Source: Puniceicoccales bacterium
Lineage (GTDB): Bacteria > Verrucomicrobiota > Verrucomicrobiia > Opitutales > JAIRKQ01
Reading direction: 5' to 3'
NCBI GenBank assembly: GCA_031266155.1
Contig: JAISBO010000079.1
Span: forward strand, 1 to 16,959
Length of the DNA stretch: 16,959 nucleotides
A model generated the notes under the pieces. The model was not told where the DNA came from. It was given only the letters and a program-made list of their open reading frames with translations, and did not search any database. Made by a program: the position numbers and the translations under genes. Shown here piece after piece: positions 13,042-16,959 of the stretch; position 1 is the first letter of the stretch, and every line of letters begins with the position of its first letter.

Positions 13042-15750
13042 ATGGAAGCACTAGATAAGGTTTTTATTCCCAAACAGGTAGAGGAAAAATGGACGGCCAA
13101 ATGGTTGAATGATTGTTGCTTTGACAAAACAGTGGATAATGGGAAGGAGTCTTTTTGTATTTTGATGCCCCCTCCGAATGTAACAGGCGTACTGCATATG
13201 GGGCATTTGCTCAACCAAACTTTACAGGATGTGTTCATGCGGCACGCTAGGCATTGTAACAAATGTGCCACCTGGATTCCTGGCACGGACCACGCAGGAA
13301 TCTCTCTGCAAGTAAAGGTTGAAAAAGAATTGATGGAAAATGCTATCAATCCTAAGAAAATTGGACGTGAAAAATTTTTGGAACACGCCAGGGCATGGCG
13401 CGACAAACATGGCGGGGTTATTTTGTCACAACTGAAAAGTCTTGGAGTGTCCTGTGATTTCAAAAATCAAGTCCATACCCTCGATGGAAGCTACAGCCGG
13501 GGAGTATTGACAGCTTTCGTTGAGCTATATAAACGCGGATATATTTACCGCGGGAAACGGATGGTAAACTGGTGTCCTAAAACACTGACGGCTCTAAGTG
13601 ATGAGGAAGTCATCATGAAGCCACAAAAAAGTAAGTTATATTATGTCCGCTACGAAGTCGTGGAACGGCTTGGACAGTTTATTGAAATTGCTACCACACG
13701 CCCGGAAACAATTCCGGGGGATGTGGCGATTGCTGTCAATCCAGAAGATGAACGCTATAAAAACCTGGTTGGACTACATTGTAGACGCCCATTAAATGAA
13801 GCAGACATTCCAATCATTGCGGATGGCGACGTCGTTAAAGATTTCGGGACCGGAGCCTTGAAAATTACACCTGCCCATGATTCTGTAGACCTAGCAATCG
13901 GCCAGCGACACAATTTGCCGATAATTGATACTTTAAATGCCGATGGATCTTTAAATGCCCTAGCCGGCCGTGAATTTGCTGGTTTAGACAGATTTGCTGC
14001 CCGGGAAAAAACGGCGGAAAAATTGGAAGCGATTGGAGCATTGGTAAGAATAGAGGAATATGAAAATAACGTCGGATTTTCCGAACGGGGAGATGTTCCC
14101 ATTGAGCCAAGGCTTTCCGAGCAGTGGTTCCTAAAATACCCAAAGGTCCATGAGTCGAAACGTGCGGTTTCGGAAGGATTTATAAAATTCTATCCAAAAC
14201 ATTGGGAAAAAACCTATTTACACTGGCTGGACAATATTCAAGACTGGTGTATTAGTCGCCAATTATGGTGGGGCCATCGCATTCCCGTTTGGTACAAAAA
14301 GAATTCCGATCGCAGCGACAGCAACAATTGGCACGTTTCCGTTGATGGCCCCTTGGACATTGAGAACTGGGAACAAGACGAGGATGTTTTGGATACCTGG
14401 GCATCATCCTGGGTATGGCCATTTGGCGTTTTCGGATGGCCAGACCAGGAAAAAATGCGCAGAGAATATTTCCAATATTTCTACCCAACCAATGTGTTAG
14501 TAACGGGCCCCGATATCATATTCTTTTGGGTGGCCCGAATGATCATCGCCAGCATGGAATTCATGGGTTCAAATAAAAAATCTCTGAATAGCGAAGAAAT
14601 CAAGGCACGCATTCCGTTTAAAAGTGTATATTTTACAGGAATTGTACGGGACAAAATTGGGCGTAAAATGTCAAAAAGTCTAGGAAATTCACCGGAACCA
14701 CTGGACTTAATCGCTAAGTACGGTGCCGATGGTTTACGATTTGGAATCCTATTAAGCGTGGCTAGTGGCCAGGATTTGATTTTTAACGAGGACAATTTGA
14801 AGCTGGGAAGAAATTTTTGCAACAAACTATGGAATGCTTTTCGCTTTAGCCGAATAAACCGTGCCTATAAACCATACACTAAAATATCATTGGCCGACAT
14901 AATTGCAAAAGTTTCCATTCAAGACCTGGACATAGATGACCATGGAATTCTGTTAAATTTGATAAAATTTTGCAGCACATTCGAGAAGCAAGTAGAACAC
15001 TTTGAAATCAATGCGGCCGTAAATTCCATGAGTTCATTTTTTTGGAACGAATATTGCAGCTGGTATGTAGAGGCTTCCAAGGCCAGACTAAAGGAAGGGA
15101 ACAAGACGGTGTCAGCGGTCCATGACATCGTCATGCGACAGTTGCTTCTGCTTTTAAATCCGTTTATGCCATTCATTACCGATGAATTATGGAACATGGG
15201 CGAACATGACCAACATAGCATGCAAAACGTTTACTGTGAAACGGCGCAGGATTTGCGGCTAGCATTTGGCATTATTGGCCTGGATGAAACTTCCGTCGAT
15301 ACGGTTTCCCAACTTAAAGAGTTTTTAAATTTATCCCGGCGATTAATTTCGCAGTCCCAGGAGTTAAAAGAGCGCATGTCCCTGTTGATTTGTCCAAAAA
15401 ACGAAACGGCAAGGAGTGTTTTAGACGGTTATATCCCCAAATTACAAAAGCTCGTTGGCATAGAAAAAATAGAATTTACCAATGAAATTCTTCAATTTGC
15501 ATCCATTCAAACGTCCCTCGGAACAGTTTATCTCCACGTGGCAAGGATCAATACCGTTGAAGAAAAAAAGAAGCTTACCTGGGAAATTGAAAAGCTTTCC
15601 AAGCTGATAAGGTTAAACGAGATACAATTGTCGAACAGGGAATTTTTCAGCCGTGCTCCTACACATATTGTGGAAGGAACCAAAAGAATGCTACGGGAAA
15701 ACACTCTCAAACGGGAAGAACTGCGCAAAATTTTGTCGACAATGGAATAG
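13042..15750 (+). CDS. valS: Valyl-tRNA synthetase
   Basis: This class I synthetase charges tRNA-Val with valine in the cytosol and edits threonine. The 902-residue protein is a little shorter than E. coli ValS (951). The catalytic domain starts with PPPNVTGVLHMGH, the HIGH motif being HMGH at 52-55. GTDHAGISLQ follows where most ValRS have GTDHAGIATQ. The CP1 editing domain has TTRPETIPGDVAIAVNPEDERY and GTGALKITPAHD. WWGHRIPVWY, DVLDTWASS and TGPDIIFFWVARM are in place. The KMSKS loop is KIGRKMSKSLGN with KMSKS at 542-546. The anticodon-binding domain is followed by a C-terminal Lys/Glu-rich coiled coil (about 835-902), the ValRS tRNA-binding arm. It appears monocistronic, followed by a likely terminator. 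Confidence 0.98.
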   Translation: MEALDKVFIPKQVEEKWTAKWLNDCCFDKTVDNGKESFCILMPPPNVTGVLHMGHLLNQTLQDVFMRHARHCNKCATWIPGTDHAGISLQVKVEKELMENAINPKKIGREKFLEHARAWRDKHGGVILSQLKSLGVSCDFKNQVHTLDGSYSRGVLTAFVELYKRGYIYRGKRMVNWCPKTLTALSDEEVIMKPQKSKLYYVRYEVVERLGQFIEIATTRPETIPGDVAIAVNPEDERYKNLVGLHCRRPLNEADIPIIADGDVVKDFGTGALKITPAHDSVDLAIGQRHNLPIIDTLNADGSLNALAGREFAGLDRFAAREKTAEKLEAIGALVRIEEYENNVGFSERGDVPIEPRLSEQWFLKYPKVHESKRAVSEGFIKFYPKHWEKTYLHWLDNIQDWCISRQLWWGHRIPVWYKKNSDRSDSNNWHVSVDGPLDIENWEQDEDVLDTWASSWVWPFGVFGWPDQEKMRREYFQYFYPTNVLVTGPDIIFFWVARMIIASMEFMGSNKKSLNSEEIKARIPFKSVYFTGIVRDKIGRKMSKSLGNSPEPLDLIAKYGADGLRFGILLSVASGQDLIFNEDNLKLGRNFCNKLWNAFRFSRINRAYKPYTKISLADIIAKVSIQDLDIDDHGILLNLIKFCSTFEKQVEHFEINAAVNSMSSFFWNEYCSWYVEASKARLKEGNKTVSAVHDIVMRQLLLLLNPFMPFITDELWNMGEHDQHSMQNVYCETAQDLRLAFGIIGLDETSVDTVSQLKEFLNLSRRLISQSQELKERMSLLICPKNETARSVLDGYIPKLQKLVGIEKIEFTNEILQFASIQTSLGTVYLHVARINTVEEKKKLTWEIEKLSKLIRLNEIQLSNREFFSRAPTHIVEGTKRMLRENTLKREELRKILSTME

Positions 15751-15771
15751 TTTCTCGCCGTTCATCGCCCC

Positions 15772-15802
15772 GAAATAGGCAGATAGTAAAAATGCCTTTT
15801 TC
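15772..15802 (+). terminator. Probable intrinsic terminator of valS
   Basis: GAAATAGGCA (15772-15781) pairs with TGCCTTTTTC (15793-15802) with one T-T mismatch and an 11-base loop. The core stem AGGCA/TGCCT runs directly into five T residues. It lies 21 bases after the valS stop, in the short space between convergent genes. The stem is short in GC, so strength is uncertain. Confidence 0.5.
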
Positions 15803-15838
15803 TAGATTTTTCTATGGTTTGGAAAAATTCCTCATGTC

Positions 15839-16720
15839 CTAACGGTCTCCGTGATGGTCCACCAGCACTTCGTCTATTATTCCCTTGCAATATAATTCCA
15901 ATGCGGCAATAGAGTATCCTTGTTTTCTAATGCTGTCACATTCATGAAACTCTCCCCTCATATGCTCACATTTTTTCAAAATATCTTTATCGGCATTGTA
16001 CAAAATTTCGTATTCCGACCCTTCACAGTCGATTTTTAATAGCTTACAGGATTTTAAGGCGAATTTTGCAAATATATCCTCTAGCGTCACAGACTGCACA
16101 TCACAGCTTTGGGAACTGTCAGCTTCTTTCTCCGCACACAGGCCCGATCCTCCTGAATTTGTCATATTAATATTCAAATTAACGGTTCTTGCGTCTTTGG
16201 TAACTGCCAAATTTTCTACGATAATAATCCCGTCGGGGATTTTATTCAGTTTAATATTTCTTCTAAAGTTCTCAAAATTCTCTTTCACTGGCTCGAATGC
16301 GTAAATCTTTAAAAATGGGAACTTTTTAGCTAGGAAAATGGAAATCATCCCAACATTTCCTCCGATGTCGATCACCACATCTCCCTCTTTAAAATCTATG
16401 TTGGAAAAATCGTATGAATTATGTCCAAATTCGTTAGCAATCATTTTGACTGCGTCGGACATTACTAGGTCACAAAATATAAAATGTTGGTCTTCCAGTA
16501 GAACCTTGTGTAAAGAAAACGCCCGTAAAAAATCTTCACCCAGTACTTTCCTAACAAAAATTGCATCCGCTTCCGATAGCCCATTATAATAATGAGAAAC
16601 TTCTAACCTCAATCTTCTTATTTCCTGCTTGGCCCTTTTATGATTGGAATAGAAAGAAACAGAGACCCCACAAATCGCCGCCAAAAGTAATGCTACCAAA
16701 ATATTACATATATTTTTCAT
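15839..16720 (-). CDS. FkbM-family methyltransferase with N-terminal membrane anchor
   Basis: The 293-residue protein starts MKNICNILVALLLAAICGVS, a single membrane helix or uncleaved signal anchor at about 3-24. A basic segment (NHKRAKQEIRRLRLEV) follows. The methyltransferase domain has SAM motif I VVIDIGGNVGMIS (DIGGNVG at 118-124), AFEPVKENFENFRRN (from 141) and the FkbM hallmark LKIDCEGSEYEIL (229-240). FkbM proteins methylate hydroxyls of sugars or small molecules; the substrate here is unknown. The ATG at 16718-16720 was chosen over one 66 bases upstream because AGGAG lies 8 bases before it, the best ribosome site in the window. It converges with valS. The preceding gene on its strand is a membrane protein fragment. 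Confidence 0.88.
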   Translation of the reverse strand: MKNICNILVALLLAAICGVSVSFYSNHKRAKQEIRRLRLEVSHYYNGLSEADAIFVRKVLGEDFLRAFSLHKVLLEDQHFIFCDLVMSDAVKMIANEFGHNSYDFSNIDFKEGDVVIDIGGNVGMISIFLAKKFPFLKIYAFEPVKENFENFRRNIKLNKIPDGIIIVENLAVTKDARTVNLNINMTNSGGSGLCAEKEADSSQSCDVQSVTLEDIFAKFALKSCKLLKIDCEGSEYEILYNADKDILKKCEHMRGEFHECDSIRKQGYSIAALELYCKGIIDEVLVDHHGDR

Positions 16721-16812
16721 ATGAATGCTCCTAGCAATATTTTTCCCTTCCTTTTGTAAGAAGAAAGAGCCTCTTGTTATTAACACGCAATCTCACCGTA
16801 AAAAGGCATAAT

Positions 16813-16959
16813 TTATCCGTCATACTTCTGACTCCTCATGTCACGGAGTGCTCTTTTATCAATTCCTTTTTTTATAAAAAGTGACAGCAGCAAGCCAACA
16901 AAGGTCAAAATTGGCATGGTTAGGAGGGCATTTCTGAAAGCGATATGGGGGATTGCTTC
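16813..16959 (-). CDS. C-terminal fragment of an integral membrane protein, cut by the window edge
   Basis: On the minus strand a frame is open from the window's last base to TAA at 16813-16815. It encodes 48 residues: a hydrophobic helix (ALLTMPILTFVGLLLSLFI) and then a charged tail (KKGIDKRALRDMRSQKYDG). The pattern is a last membrane helix with a basic cytoplasmic tail, as in many secondary transporters. The family cannot be named from this piece. It ends 92 bases before the FkbM gene and has no obvious terminator, so the two might be co-transcribed. Confidence 0.6.
   Translation of the reverse strand, partial: EAIPHIAFRNALLTMPILTFVGLLLSLFIKKGIDKRALRDMRSQKYDG

Noticed and set aside
13755..14143. 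Long minus-strand frames opposite valS
   Set aside because: They are shadows of the conserved valS coding strand, with no family resemblance or start signals.
16741..16812. Terminator between the membrane-protein fragment and the FkbM gene
   Set aside because: Only a 4-base stem (AAGA..TCTT) with a broken T-run is present; too weak to report.

Overview
The window looks like core chromosome of a member of the Verrucomicrobiota, most likely the class Opitutae (Puniceicoccales/Opitutales side). This rests on remembered family resemblance, not on a search. The partial first gene belongs to a hypothetical-protein family I associate with Opitutae. The RseP N-terminus (FFGGSI.IHEIGH and the following GGYVAIPQLADL) is of the Opitutae type, and so is the succession of short conserved unknowns. 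The DNA is moderately AT-rich by eye and densely packed: no stretch over 300 bases lacks a gene. I see no rRNA, tRNA, CRISPR array or insertion sequence.

Layout. (1) Bases 1-1212 (+) hold the 3' part of a conserved unknown that enters from outside the window. (2) Bases 1229-9546 form a ten-gene minus-strand run. Read 5' to 3' it is sucC-sucD (TCA cycle), rpsR-sua5 (ribosomal protein S18 and tRNA t6A synthesis), pgpA-rseP-ispG (phospholipid head-group synthesis, intramembrane proteolysis, isoprenoid synthesis) and three type II secretion/type IV pilus-like prepilins (gspG, gspH, gspI-like). Putative promoters lie in front of rpsR and pgpA. A perfect inverted repeat separates gspG from gspH. 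(3) Bases 9547-9762 are a divergent promoter region. (4) Bases 9763-11592 (+) carry an orphan OmpR/PhoB-type response regulator and a YycJ/WalJ-like metallo-beta-lactamase-fold hydrolase, separated by a 288-base gap. (5) Bases 11589-12867 (-) hold a two-gene unit of unknown function: a RelE/ParE-like small protein followed by a protein with three membrane segments. (6) Bases 13042-15750 (+) hold valyl-tRNA synthetase, followed by a probable terminator. (7) Bases 15839-16720 (-) hold a membrane-anchored FkbM-type methyltransferase. Bases 16813-16959 (-) hold the C-terminal end of a membrane protein that runs off the window.

Most genes are housekeeping. The parts least explained by known biology are the membrane-protein plus RelE-like pair, the unknown gene at the left edge, the anchored FkbM protein, and the regulatory inverted repeats. 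Most housekeeping genes here have no visible Shine-Dalgarno sequence, while the two unknown genes of region 5 and the FkbM gene do. I found no clear evidence of a complete novel system such as a defence island or mobile element.
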